Shown: positions 1-8,839 of the stretch, one piece after another
Layout: each line of letters opens with the position of its first letter
How positions within the stretch are numbered: position 1 is the first letter of the stretch
Assembly: GCA_964036315.1 (NCBI GenBank)
Contig: OZ038511.1
Location: 455,729 to 519,728, forward strand
DNA: 64,000 bases
Reading direction: 5' to 3'
Source of the DNA: Acanthosepion esculentum
Taxonomy: Eukaryota; Mollusca; Cephalopoda; Sepiida; Sepiidae
Made by a program: the position numbers and the translations under genes
The notes under the pieces: generated by a model
Told to the model about the DNA's origin: nothing
What the model saw: the letters and a program-made list of their open reading frames with translations, nothing else
Databases searched by the model: none

Positions 1-99
1 GCTCTCTACGGATCTATTTTTTAATATTTTATATTAAAAAAAACATTTGGATTATCCTTTCTACTTATGGATTTGATATATATATATATATATATAAAA

Positions 100-430
100 A
101 CATATCGTTCATTTGGTAACATTTCTTTCTCTCACGTGGTCATGTACAATGTCATAGAACCGCATTATGTATTTATGACCTGTGTCCGCTATTCCACGAC
201 TATTATCATTGCATAGCAAACTTCTATGTGAACAAAACAGGATGTCTTCTTTGGCAGTGAACATCTCTGTTGTAATGTCCATATAACCATTCTGATGATG
301 GCTCATGTCAGCCAAAAGCTTAGATCGACAACCAATATAATTAAGAAATATCCAAATGTTGAACAGTTTTTGTCTTTATTTTCCTTTGAAACTAAATCCA
401 TTATATGACGCTTGGAACAGCTCATGATAA
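100..430 (+). repeat. PLE 3'-region remnant with hammerhead-like core
   Basis: This stretch resembles the untranslated 3' part of the Penelope-like copy at about 42490-42845. Both have a CATGTGG- or ACGTGGTCATG-like stretch, then an ATTATCATTGC-like block, an AACAAAA(A)CAG block and a CTTAGAT block. At 292-322 it carries CTGATGA followed by a GGCT/AGCC stem and AAAA where a hammerhead would have GAAA. The similarity is patchy, so assignment to the same family is an inference. No coding capacity is credible; the open frame on the minus strand here is not recognisable. Confidence 0.4.
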
Positions 431-501
431 AAATAATAGACATTTGTTGTCTGTTATATATATATATATATATATATATTATAAATTAATAGATTTAAAA
501 T

Positions 502-729
502 ATGGTTTTACCGCTACACAGTGATGACCATGTTTCAGAAATGGAAGCTAAAGCCCCTGAATTTAATTTTGTTATTAAACCAAAGACATTAGTTCCATTT
601 CCTCATCAAGCGAATTTTGGAGTAACTTACTTTTTAAAATTTACGGTTGTTAACGGCACAGGAAAGATTCATAGTTTGAGGGTTTCCAAGGTTACCGATA
701 AATCCATTCATCTAGACAAGGGGTGGTAG
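502..729 (+). other. Unrecognised 75-codon ORF in left palindrome arm
   Basis: An ATG-to-TAG reading frame encodes 75 residues starting MVLPLHSDDH and ending HLDKGW. The same protein is encoded by the mirror position 4539-4766 on the minus strand, with no difference. It lies antisense and distal to the PLE endonuclease pieces, in what would be the element's 3' region. I do not recognise a domain. It may be a chance ORF preserved because the arms are nearly identical, so exact conservation between arms does not show selection. Confidence 0.25.
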
Positions 730-1111
730 AGGGTTCAATTTTTAATTTTCGTTGTCTCAGTTAATAGTTACATTTGAAAGCGGGGTTATGTTTAGGGATG
801 GGTAGGGATGTATCTTTTAACAAATTCTGACATCCGCTAAATTCATGTCATCTGGGTTTATTTCTAACGGCAAAAATTCTTATGGTATTATTTCTATTTG
901 TATATTTAAAGATTTTGATGGACTGTTTAAGTTAGAATATGTTTTATCCACCTTTCTAAAAAGTTATTTTTAATATTTGATATACTATACTTCTAGTTAA
1001 AAACCAAGTAAATGTATTAGGATTACTTACAGTATTTAAAATTATTTATTCTTATCGAGTATAAGTAAATATTATTTTATTTTATTTTATTTTATGTAAA
1101 CTTTATGACAA

Positions 1112-1320
1112 TGACGGCAAAGGTGGTTAAATTATTTCACTAATTCAATAAACTTAGTATTATAAATGTATATATGTATGTATAAAGGACATTTAATGTT
1201 CAATATTATATTCTAACTTATTAATTTCACATGACTTTCGGTGTTCACTTGGATCCTTTCCAGTGTTTGAATTGCTTTGAGAGAGGTGTTATGGATAGAG
1301 TACGTTTTATTTAATTACAA
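1112..1320 (-). pseudogene. PLE GIY-YIG endonuclease fragment, outer left copy
   Basis: Read on the minus strand this matches the end of the inner copy (1563-1906) at DNA level: a CATTAAATG block, TCCTTTATRCATAC, ACTAAGTTTAT, and a GTCATTGYC block near the end. It is much more diverged than the inner copy and has no intact frame. With the inner copy it forms a tandem head-to-tail pair inside the arm. It is the mirror image of the right-arm copy that was split by the LTR, and it preserves the uninterrupted sequence near 1178-1192. Confidence 0.6.
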
Positions 1321-1519
1321 TTTTAAAAGATATTTAGGTTAGAATCTGTTTTATTTAATTTCAATTTTAAAACATTTTTAAAATTCTACTTTCAAATTTA
1401 ACTTTTTAATTTTAATCGGCTATATTTCTTTATAAACCAAGTAAATGTAATATAATTATCTACATTATTTAAAATTATTTATACCCATCAAATATGAGTA
1501 TGTATAATAATCAGGTAAT

Positions 1520-1520
<1 letters not shown>

Positions 1521-1553
<33 letters not shown>
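1521..1553. repeat. Poly(T) tract, 33 bases
   Basis: An uninterrupted run of 33 T lies in the left arm. Its mirror in the right arm (2293-2312) is 8 A, one C and 11 A. This is the clearest length difference between the arms apart from the LTR insertion and fits slippage after the arms formed. Confidence 0.95.
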
Positions 1554-1556
<3 letters not shown>

Positions 1557-1562
1557 GATTAT

Positions 1563-1906
1563 TTAAAGATTATTTAAAGAAAACTTTTGGCAATGACGAC
1601 AAAAAATAGCTATTTCATTTCTCTGATTCAGTAAATTTTTATTTTTTATAAACTTAGTAATATATAGTTTCTCATGTATGCATAAAGGACATGGGTCATT
1701 TAATGACCTACATATTCTAGCTCTTCTTATTAACTTCCATTTCACTGTAGGTGTTTTATTGGATTCTTTTAGGTGCCAAAAGTACTTCGAAAGAGATGTC
1801 TGACTTTTATACTTATTTATCCTAAACGAGGATTGATGTTGGTAGAACCTCTTTTTGAACTCATGGCTAGTGCAACCTATATAAATTTTTATGTTTTCAG
1901 GATTTT
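1563..1906 (-). pseudogene. PLE GIY-YIG endonuclease domain, inner left copy
   Basis: The minus strand encodes the C-terminal part of a Penelope-like retroelement protein, identical in its shared part to the copy at 1940-2283. In PLEs this domain nicks target DNA to prime reverse transcription. The visible C-terminal half carries the C-P-L-C-x-x-E-K zinc-binding signature and a final C-R-H-C motif before a stop. The copy stops abruptly at the palindrome centre, so the RT and the start of the domain are missing. Confidence 0.8.
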
Positions 1907-1939
1907 ACCAATTTTACCAATGTAATATATCTTCTGTAG
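1907..1939. other. Palindrome centre: 33-bp unpaired spacer
   Basis: The arms end at GGATTTT (1900-1906) and restart at AAAATCC (1940-1946). The 33 bases between are not self-complementary and include two ACCAATTTT-like words. Both PLE copies read outward from here, so the junction is head-to-head. Confidence 0.85.
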
Positions 1940-2283
1940 AAAATCCTGAAAACATAAAAATTTATATAGGTTGCACTAGCCATGAGTTCAAAAAGAGGTT
2001 CTACCAACATCAATCCTCGTTTAGGATAAATAAGTATAAAAGTCAGACATCTCTTTCGAAGTACTTTTGGCACCTAAAAGAATCCAATAAAACACCTACA
2101 GTGAAATGGAAGTTAATAAGAAGAGCTAGAATATGTAGGTCATTAAATGACCCATGTCCTTTATGCATACATGAGAAACTATATATTACTAAGTTTATAA
2201 AAAATAAAAATTTACTGAATCAGAGAAATGAAATAGCTATTTTTTGTCGTCATTGCCAAAAGTTTTCTTTAAATAATCTTTAA
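1940..2283 (+). pseudogene. PLE GIY-YIG endonuclease domain, inner right copy
   Basis: An open frame from 1891 to 2283 includes about 113 residues of a Penelope-like element C-terminus. Visible landmarks in order are I-Y-I-G-C-T (the YIG half of GIY-YIG), F-K-K-R-F-Y-Q-H (catalytic Arg region), T-S-L-S-K-Y-F-W, a C-P-L-C-I-H-E-K zinc motif, N-Q-R-N-E and C-R-H-C. These are the hallmarks of the PLE endonuclease. The ATG at 1891 lies in the other arm and spacer, so it is not a genuine start. The RT domain is absent. This is the best preserved PLE domain in the window. Confidence 0.85.
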
Positions 2284-2940
2284 ATAATCTATAAAAAAAA
2301 CAAAAAAAAAAACATTACCTGATTATTATACATACTCATATTTGATGGGTATAAATAATTTTAAATAATGTAGATAATTATATTACATTTACTTGGTTTA
2401 TAAAGAAATATAGCCGATTAAAATTAAAAAGTTAAATTTGAAAGTAGAATTTTAAAAATGTTTTAAAATTGAAATTAAATAAAACAGATTCTAACCTAAA
2501 TATCTTTTAAAATTGTAATTAAATAAAACGTACTCTAACCATAACACCTCTCTCAAAGCAATTCAAACACTGGAAAGGATCCAAGTGAACACCGAAAGTC
2601 ATGTGAAATTAATAAGTTAGAATATAATATTGAACATTAAATGTCCTTTATACATATGTTGCGGGCCGTCAAGCGTGTACTATCAACCCCGCAAGCAGTA
2701 AAATTTATATTGGAAAATACGATCGAAGCAAGGATAACAAAAGCGAGGGTTTAAAATCAAAGCCAAATTTTATTTAATAATTTGGCAAAAGTATGTACAA
2801 GTCTTGTGTCGCAATGAATCGGGGAGCGCCACCCGAAAGATCGTCTTTTGTTTTAGGGCAGCGGACCAGTCAGTGCTGAGGGAACCTGCTCGTCCTTAGG
2901 TTGACGGTCATCAGGGATGCAGCTTGGTAGTAACCGGAAG

Positions 2941-3311
2941 GACTATCGCATAAGCTATGTGGTCAGGTAGTCCTGAAAAGGACTATTGCATAAGCTATGT
3001 GGTCAGGAAGTCCTGAAAAGGACTATTGCATAAACTATGTGGTCAGGAAGTCCTGAAAAGGACTATTGCATAAACTATGTAGGCAGGAAGTCCTGAAAAG
3101 GACTATTGCATAAACTATGTAGTCAGGAAGTCCTGAAAAGGACTATTGCATAAATGTGTAATCGTTAGCCCTGAAAAGGACTATGGCATAAACATGTAGT
3201 CGTTAGCCCTGAAAAGGACTATGGCATAAATATGTAATCGTTAGCCCTGAAAAGGACTATGGCATAAATATGTAATCGTTAGCCCTGAAAAGGACTATCG
3301 CATAAGAATGT
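2941..3311. repeat. Minisatellite, 40-bp then 38-bp units
   Basis: Units share CCTGAAAAGGACTATTGCAT or a close variant. Starts at 2972, 3012, 3052, 3092 and 3132 are 40 bases apart or nearly so, and the last starts (3170, 3208, 3246, 3284) are spaced 38. The shift coincides with a change from TATGTGGTCAGGAAG to TATGTAATCGTTAGC in the spacer half, so two unit variants were amplified in succession. Confidence 0.92.
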
Positions 3312-3745
3312 ACGCGGGGTGCTGCTGCTGCTTGACCCGGTCTGGCTAGTGGCTGCTGCTGCTGCTGCCTGACCAGGGCTGGCTAGTGGCGGCTGCTGCT
3401 GCTGCCTGACCAGGGCTGGCTAGTGGCGGCTGCTGCTGCTGCCTGACCAGGGCTGCTGCTGGGCTCGGTCTGGCTGACTGGCTGGCTGGCTGCTGCTGCT
3501 GCTTGAGGTCAGCGGTGAGGGGAGCGTGCCGCTCTTAAACCCGGATCCAAGAATCTGGCTGCTGCTGCTTGACCTGGGCTGGCTGGCTGGCTGCTGCTGC
3601 TTCTTCTTCTTCAGGTCAGCGGTGAGGGGAGCGTGGCTCTTAAACCCTGATCCAAGAATCTGGCTGCTGCTGCTGCTTGACCTGGCTGGCTGACTGGCTG
3701 CTGCTGCTTCAGGTCAGCGGTGAGGGGAGCGTGGCTCTTAAACCC
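3312..3745. repeat. CTG-rich compound tandem repeat
   Basis: Runs of GCTGCTGCTGCT alternate with TGACCAGGGCTGG and GGCTGGCTGGC. From about 3505 a longer unit of roughly 100-120 bases repeats three times. It contains AGGTCAGCGGTGAGGGGAGC and CTCTTAAACCC plus AAGAATCTGG. The array lies within the putative LTR and ends near 3760. Confidence 0.88.
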
Positions 3746-4538
3746 TGGTTCCAAGAATAATTTGGTGGAAGAAATTTGGCCATGTTTATGTAGGCCGGGG
3801 TCAGCATCGTAGCTTGGCTAATAATGTCTTTTAGTTATTCACTAAAAATGAGCTTCTACTTTTGAATGTACCCATGGGTTTCATTTAGGCCCCATGTGTA
3901 TATGAATTAGTTTCTGGTCATTATTTTTAGTTGTGGATGTTACGTTTCGTTTTGTTTTTGTATTTTTGTGATTTGGTGTCTGAAAATGCTGAGTCACTGG
4001 AACTTAATGGCGTTTGTTCCGTTTTCCGTGGTGACGCTTTCAGACGTTTGAGTAGCCGGCAGTAACTTCCGGCCGGGTGCGATACATACATATATACATT
4101 TATAATACTAAGTTTATTGAATTAGTGAAATAATTTAACCACATTTGCCGTCATTGTCATAAAGTTTACATAAAATAAAATAAAATAAAATAATATTTAC
4201 TTATAATACTCGATAAGAATAAATAATTTTAAATACTGTAAGTAATCCTAATACATTTACTTGGTTTTTAACTAGAAGTATAGTATATCAAATATTAAAA
4301 ATAACTTTTTAGAAAGGTGGATAAAACATATTCTAACTTAAACAGTCCATCAAAATCTTTAAATATACAAATAGAAATAATACCATAAGAATTTTTGCCG
4401 TTAGAAATAAACCCAGATGACATGAATTTAGCGGATGTCAGAATTTGTTAAAAGATACATCCCTACCCATCCCTAAACATAACCCCGCTTTCAAATGTAA
4501 CTATTAACTGAGACAACGAAAATTAAAAATTGAACCCT

Positions 4539-4766
4539 CTACCACCCCTTGTCTAGATGAATGGATTTATCGGTAACCTTGGAAACCCTCAAACTATGAA
4601 TCTTTCCTGTGCCGTTAACAACCGTAAATTTTAAAAAGTAAGTTACTCCAAAATTCGCTTGATGAGGAAATGGAACTAATGTCTTTGGTTTAATAACAAA
4701 ATTAAATTCAGGGGCTTTAGCTTCCATTTCTGAAACATGGTCATCACTGTGTAGCGGTAAAACCAT
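4539..4766 (-). other. Unrecognised 75-codon ORF in right palindrome arm
   Basis: This is the mirror of the ORF at 502-729 and encodes the same 75 residues. No known domain is recognised. Its strand is opposite to the PLE copies of the same arm. Downstream, 4795-4890 includes a small hairpin (GCTCTGTAAATTT / AAATTTACATAGAGC) that is outside the palindrome. Confidence 0.25.
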
Positions 4767-4894
4767 ATTTTAAATCTATTAATTTATAATATTAATGCTC
4801 TGTAAATTTAAATTTACATAGAGCACTATTGTGTAAAAATAAAAATATCTATAAGAACACCGGATTTTATATCTTACTGTTCTTTCCTTTTTAT

Positions 4895-4895
4895 T

Positions 4896-4960
<65 letters not shown>
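4895..4960. repeat. (TA)n microsatellite
   Basis: Nearly perfect TA repeat directly abutting the 5' end of the SINE at 4961. Similar tracts occur at 78-96, 456-478, 5373-5416, 16388-16404, 38302-38334, 38898-38946 and 51414-51456, often at the edges of mobile elements. Confidence 0.97.
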
Positions 4961-4963
<3 letters not shown>

Positions 4964-5215
4964 GCACAGTGGAGTAGTGGATAGCAGCTTGGATTGAGGA
5001 ATCAGAGAGCCAAGGTCGAATTCCAGTTGAATCCATTACATTCACTTACGTGCTAATACCTTTGGGAAAGGTATTAATTCTCTTCTTCCCCTTCCAGCTA
5101 TGGGTAAACAGCAGGACAGACTGGGTTCTATAGCCTTGGATGGCAACTGGTCTAGGAGAAGGACAACTCTGAATTCAAAACCTGCAAGGGCTCGTTTGGG
5201 GACATTGTGGTATGT
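4961..5215 (+). mobile_element. tRNA-derived SINE, type A
   Basis: The 5' part has a pol III box A-like stretch (GTAGTGGATAGC, 4973-4984) and a box B-like GGTCGAATTCC (5014-5024). A central segment follows (ATTACATTCACTTACGTGC, then CTTTGGGAAAGG). The 3' part runs CAGCTATGGGTAAACAGCAG ... GGGTTCTATAGCC ... GGAGAAGGACAACTCTGAATTC. The same architecture occurs at 11925-12110 and, on the minus strand, at 46385-46612. The family name is not certain; the shared centre with type B copies suggests a SINE superfamily of the Ceph type. Confidence 0.8.
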
Positions 5216-5219
5216 AGTG

Positions 5220-5369
5220 TACCAGGTCTCTATATTCGGCCCTTCAAAAAGTGTGGTTGGTCCTGTACAAAGCCTTCACCACTACAATCAAATCATATGT
5301 TCTGGTGTTTGGCTGTCGGTTCCTAAGAACTGGGCTACTTGACCCTCATATGTCGAATATGATGAGAGT

Positions 5370-5375
<6 letters not shown>
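5220..5375 (+). repeat. Short direct repeat, copy 1
   Basis: The block running from TTCAAAAAGTGTGGTTGGTC through CCTAAGAACTGGGCTACTTG to CCTCATATGTCGAATATGA recurs at 5545-5690 with moderate divergence. The ORF spanning the SINE and this block is not a gene. Confidence 0.8.

Positions 5376-5416
<41 letters not shown>
5373..5416. repeat. (TA)n microsatellite
   Basis: Uninterrupted TA repeat between the first short direct repeat and a fragment (5425-5525) that reappears inverted at 49730-49850. Confidence 0.97.
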
Positions 5417-5420
<4 letters not shown>

Positions 5421-5424
5421 ATCA

Positions 5425-5525
5425 AATAGAGATTGGAATCAGACTGAATGATAGGATAAAGAACAAATAGGAAATATTTATCAGTTTGACATGTTTTTAT
5501 TAAAGCTTCGTCAGAGAATTAAAAC
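5425..5525 (-). repeat. Dispersed fragment with CTGACGAAGCTTTAATAAA
   Basis: On the minus strand this contains TCTGACGAAGCTTTAAT followed by GATAAATATTTCC and TATTTGTTCTTTATC. The plus strand at 49730-49850 has the same order of words (CTGATGAAGCTTTAATAAAA, GATAAACATTTCC, TATTTGTTCTTTATC). It is a dispersed repeat of unknown class. The CTGATGAAG...GAAAC pattern is reminiscent of PLE termini. Confidence 0.65.
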
Positions 5526-5544
5526 TTCATCAGTTCTTTGTATT

Positions 5545-5690
5545 TGGCTGTTTCAAAAAGTGTGCTTGCTTCTGCACAAGTCTTCACCACTATAATCAAA
5601 TGATGTGTGCAGGTAGTCTGGCTGTTTAGTTCTAAGAACTGAACTGCTGGACCCTCATATATTGAAAAATGACAAGAGTACTCCATATAT
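5545..5690 (+). repeat. Short direct repeat, copy 2
   Basis: Second copy of the block at 5220-5375 (TTTCAAAAAGTGTGCTTGC ... TTCTAAGAACTGAACTGCTG ... CCTCATATATTG). The two copies are separated by a TA tract and the dispersed fragment at 5425-5525. Confidence 0.8.
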
Positions 5691-5699
5691 AATGGGTAA

Positions 5700-7320
5700 G
5701 TTGTCAGCATTTTGCATTTACTCTTTATTCTTTCAAGTGTAATTTTAGTAAATCTATCTTTTAAAATGAGATGTCAGTGTTATTTTCATTTTTGTGTAAT
5801 TTAGATGACAATTTATCCATCGCACCCTTTTTATATATATATATATATATATAATTCTTATAGGCTCTGTTTGTTCTCTAGTTTTTCTTTCATTTTATTC
5901 ATCTTCCTCAAAACACTCATTTCTACATTCATCCAAGTTTGTAATTTTAGTTTCTGTAAGGAAAAATGCCAATTTATCTTTCAATTCTTTTCCTGTTTTT
6001 GAGAAAACACCATAAATACAAGGAAGAATGGTACCCAAGTGTCTACAAAGATACGAAAAGAAATAATCTCATTTCAGAGGTAGAATTTTCTCAGATTATT
6101 TTCTCAATTATCACTTTTCTTCTCCAACAAATTCTTTTCAAGGCAACACCATCTTTAATTGCTAAAATATCATTCTACTCTCTTTCTCTCTGTCTTTCTT
6201 TGTCCCATCAACACTGCCCTTTTGAAATCGTTCACTCTCATTTTTCACCACTGCTCTGTCACACACAAATTTTCACTCGTCATTTATATTTATTCTATGT
6301 TTTTCATATTAATTTGTTTTCCTATTCTCTTTCCGTTTGTCTATCACTTTTTATTTTTATTTTCTCTACTTTATTGTTGCATTTTATTTTCATTGAATTT
6401 CCTACAAATTTTCTTTCATTATCAAAAACTGTTTTTCTCTCTTATTTTTCTCAGAATCATTTTCTCTTTCACTTCTAACCACTCTCTCTACAAATCACTG
6501 CTTTTCTATTTCATCTTCTCTCTATTCTTTTACTCTCTCCAAATTTCCAATCCTCTTCATTTTACTCACTACGTAATCATTAAAGCCGGCAAGATTTTGT
6601 ATAAGCAAACTTTGAAATCTATTTGACAGTTTCAGCACATCAACAGGGATAAAGTCTTTGAGACAATTTGCAAAGAATGATGATCAATAGCCAAGTAATG
6701 TGTTGTCTTTGAGAATTGAAAGAATAATGTTACTGCAATAAAAATCTTTTTGGTTTGCCAAGTGAGATGATGGAGGGAGATGAAAAAAATGGATAAGAAG
6801 AAAATAAATTTTGCCATCAGGAAATGAAAATAAAAAGATTTTTTTGTCTTTCTTTGGCCTCTTTGCATTAAATTTTGTCTGATAATCTCATCATTCTTTC
6901 TCTTTTTCTTTTGTATCTCTTTGATGCACAATCTGTCTCTCTCTCTCTCTCGGACATCCATTTCTGTTCTGTCACTTTCACAATTTCTTACTCAACAATT
7001 TCATATTTGTCAATTTATCTCTTTGTTATTCTCAGATAATTGTCTGTCTCTGCTGCTTGTAATCTTATAGTTCAGTTTGAAACTGGGATTTGGAATGTTG
7101 AAAGTTAATGCAAATAAGTAGACTCTTTCCACTTGGAAGAGGAACACAACACTATCAATAATTTTATATGGTGTGAATATTTATTTATTGATTTCTTAGG
7201 TGATAGAATAAATTCCTTCTGGTTTTATCTTATTTTGTGTTGTGTTAGTTAAGTCTTTTATTGTTTTAGAAATAGTTGGAACAAATTATATGTTAAGCTT
7301 AGATAAATTTTTTTTAATTG
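5700..7320. other. No recognisable gene; pyrimidine-rich tract
   Basis: I see nothing that looks like a conserved exon or element here. Roughly 6170-6560 is strongly T/C-biased on the plus strand, which produces long spurious open frames in overlapping phases with no conserved motif. A short CT run follows at 6931-6951. Confidence 0.6.
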
Positions 7321-7345
7321 CTGTTGTGATAGTCAGTGGATAGCA

Positions 7346-7543
7346 GGAATTTACTCTATCACCTGTAATAATTGTCACAAGGAATACATAAAAGAAACCT
7401 CAAGGAATTTAAATAAAAGATTATATGAACACAAAAAGGATCTTTTACAAAACAACATATTAAATATATTAGTTGCTCACTGTAATGAGTGTGACCAAAA
7501 GTTTGATTTAAAAAATGCTATTTTAATTAAAAGAAAAAAGTAA
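7346..7543 (+). pseudogene. PLE GIY-YIG endonuclease scrap
   Basis: The frame starting at 7346 reads G-I-Y-S-I-T-C-N-N-C, then Y-I-K-E-T-S-R-N-L, K-R-L-Y-E-H-K-K-D and ends with A-H-C and C-D-Q-K-F-D before a stop at 7541-7543. That is the GIY...YIG-x-T...R...EH pattern of a PLE endonuclease, with YIG mutated to YIK. A stop codon lies directly upstream at 7340. The spacing differs from the palindrome's PLE, so it is a separate lineage. Only about 65 residues survive. Confidence 0.75.
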
Positions 7544-7824
7544 TTTACTAAGATGAAAGTGTATAAAAAACATTTGATTGCAAGTTCATCCACAGTATAT
7601 TTACTTCCAGATTATTAAATCATTTTACTTTTCTTGGCAAATCTTCTATTATCACACTGTGAGATATTTATTAACAAAAGTGATGGAAACATGAACAAAA
7701 AAATTAAATGAAATCAGCTAGACAATTTACCCAAAAGATTTATTTAACAAAAAAAATTTCAATTCAAATTTAAAATGTACAGTATACCGTTGTCTTTATA
7801 TGCATATATATGTAGTTGCAGCAA

Positions 7825-7885
7825 TGTAAACATCACTTTAGTCTGATGAAGACTTAAAGGATGAAACATGTGACATAAAATCTTG
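7825..7885 (+). repeat. Hammerhead-like remnant near PLE scrap
   Basis: CTGATGA at 7842-7848 is followed by a possible 3-bp CTT/AAG stem and GAAAC at 7863-7867. Stems I and III are not evident, so it is at most a degenerate relic. It lies about 300 bases downstream of the PLE endonuclease scrap in the same orientation. Confidence 0.3.
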
Positions 7886-7899
7886 TTCCACTTTGTCAT

Positions 7900-8830
7900 A
7901 GTTTTTTTTTCTTAAAATATATATCACCCTGTCAACTGGGACTGCTGAATACACTGACTGCATCACTTCAGAGGGGTAAGCCTTTTCCATCAAATGGAAC
8001 CACCTGTTTGCTATGGGTGGCAACCCGTAATGCCTGATTCAATCAATCAGCTCGTGACACCAGACTTTAATTCACAGAGTATAGTCACCTCATTGCATAA
8101 CTCACAAAGATATACGGCAAATAGCTTTTTCAAACCTCTGAATTAGAAGGCAATGACTGTAGGGTCAATTGGCTTGGAGAGGAATAGCTTTAATATGGCT
8201 GTACATCTCCAATAGTTTAATTATTTCTTGGATGGTTTAACAAAAGGTAATGCAGGTGCTTGTAACTTCCTATGAGTCTACTGCTCCCCTGTATTTTTGT
8301 CTTCTGAATGCAAATGGGTTTCCCCTTTTGTATTTCCCATTAAATTGAACTCTAGGGTGGGTGAAGAGTGAAATATTTTCCCCAAAATTAATGGTTAACA
8401 AAGCAACCAAGAGACTACAAAACGTAACAAAACAAAAAAACAAAAAATGAAACAATTTTAGTGGAGGTTGAAAAAAAAGAAATGTGCAGACATCATAATG
8501 AAGCTGAAGATGTTTGTTAATAAAAAATACAAATAGAAGCTGAAAATAAAACTGAAAACATCAAGAGAAATAGTCAGAAATAATGAACACTCCTTCTGCC
8601 CAATGGAGGAGAGAAAAACTGAATTGAAAAGTCAAAGATTGATAGATGTTAGAAGATAATATTTTGTCAATAAAAAGGATCCTTTATCCAAAATTATTGG
8701 GACTGGAAATGCTTCAGGTTTGAATTTTGGGTGGGGGATTTTAGAATACAAGTTATTTAATTTGTATATAGCATCTATAAAATTGGGCAGCTTGGGAATA
8801 TCCAAGTATAAACACGATGTCCCTCCTTGT
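7900..8830. other. No recognisable gene
   Basis: The short minus-strand open frames at 7838-8023 and 8270-8455 show no family motif. The stretch may include LINE 5' or 3' untranslated remnants adjoining 8840, but I cannot support that. Confidence 0.5.
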
Positions 8831-8839
8831 AATACAGTT

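Larger units (their letters stand above)
475..1906 (-). repeat. Left arm of giant palindrome (PLE-derived)
   Basis: The arm is the reverse complement of 1940-4792 once the insertion at 2657-4086 is removed. Near the centre, position i pairs with 3846 minus i without any indel, for example 1563 with 2283. I saw only scattered single-base differences and a length difference in one homopolymer (33 T at 1521-1553 against an interrupted 20-base A tract at 2293-2312). The outer boundary coincides with a (TA)n tract at 456-480. The arm contains two tandem minus-strand pieces of a PLE endonuclease region. Confidence 0.9.
2657..4086 (-). mobile_element. Putative solo LTR, 1.43 kb
   Basis: The insert is GC-richer than its surroundings and has no counterpart in the left palindrome arm. 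On the minus strand it starts TGTATCGCACCC and ends GCCCGCAACA, the TG...CA ends of an LTR. It is flanked by TACATA on both sides (2651-2656, 4087-4092). An alternative cut gives ATACAT duplications and matches the empty site in the left arm exactly. An AATAAA on the minus strand (2769-2774) lies about 115 bases before the 3' end, as expected for an LTR polyadenylation site. No gag, pol or second LTR is present. The interior is largely minisatellite. Confidence 0.6.
2538..4175 (+). pseudogene. PLE endonuclease fragment, outer right copy, split by LTR
   Basis: The sequence 2538-2656 joins in register to 4093-4175 to give the mirror of the outer left copy. The join falls in the CCTTTATACAT block, just upstream of the zinc-motif region. 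The copy was already decayed before insertion, since its mirror is equally diverged from the inner copies. Confidence 0.6.
1940..4792 (+). repeat. Right arm of giant palindrome, split by an LTR
   Basis: The arm mirrors 475-1906 in two blocks, 1940-2656 and 4087-4792. The outer end is near 4790, where the pairing with the left (TA)n boundary stops. Arm identity looks very high by eye, with a handful of mismatches such as one near 4143 and another near 2529 and a 3-base indel near 4205. The PLE copies in this arm read left to right. Confidence 0.88.

Noticed and set aside
2941..3311. CRISPR array
   Set aside because: The repeat is contiguous with no unique spacers and lies in a eukaryotic retroelement; it is a minisatellite.
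5100..5342. 80-codon ORF over the SINE
   Set aside because: It is a read-through of a tRNA-derived SINE and the adjacent short repeat.
5966..6626. Overlapping 170- and 155-codon plus-strand ORFs
   Set aside because: The region is a T/C-biased tract. Both frames are Phe/Leu/Ser-rich with no domain motif, and several phases are open at once, as expected from composition.
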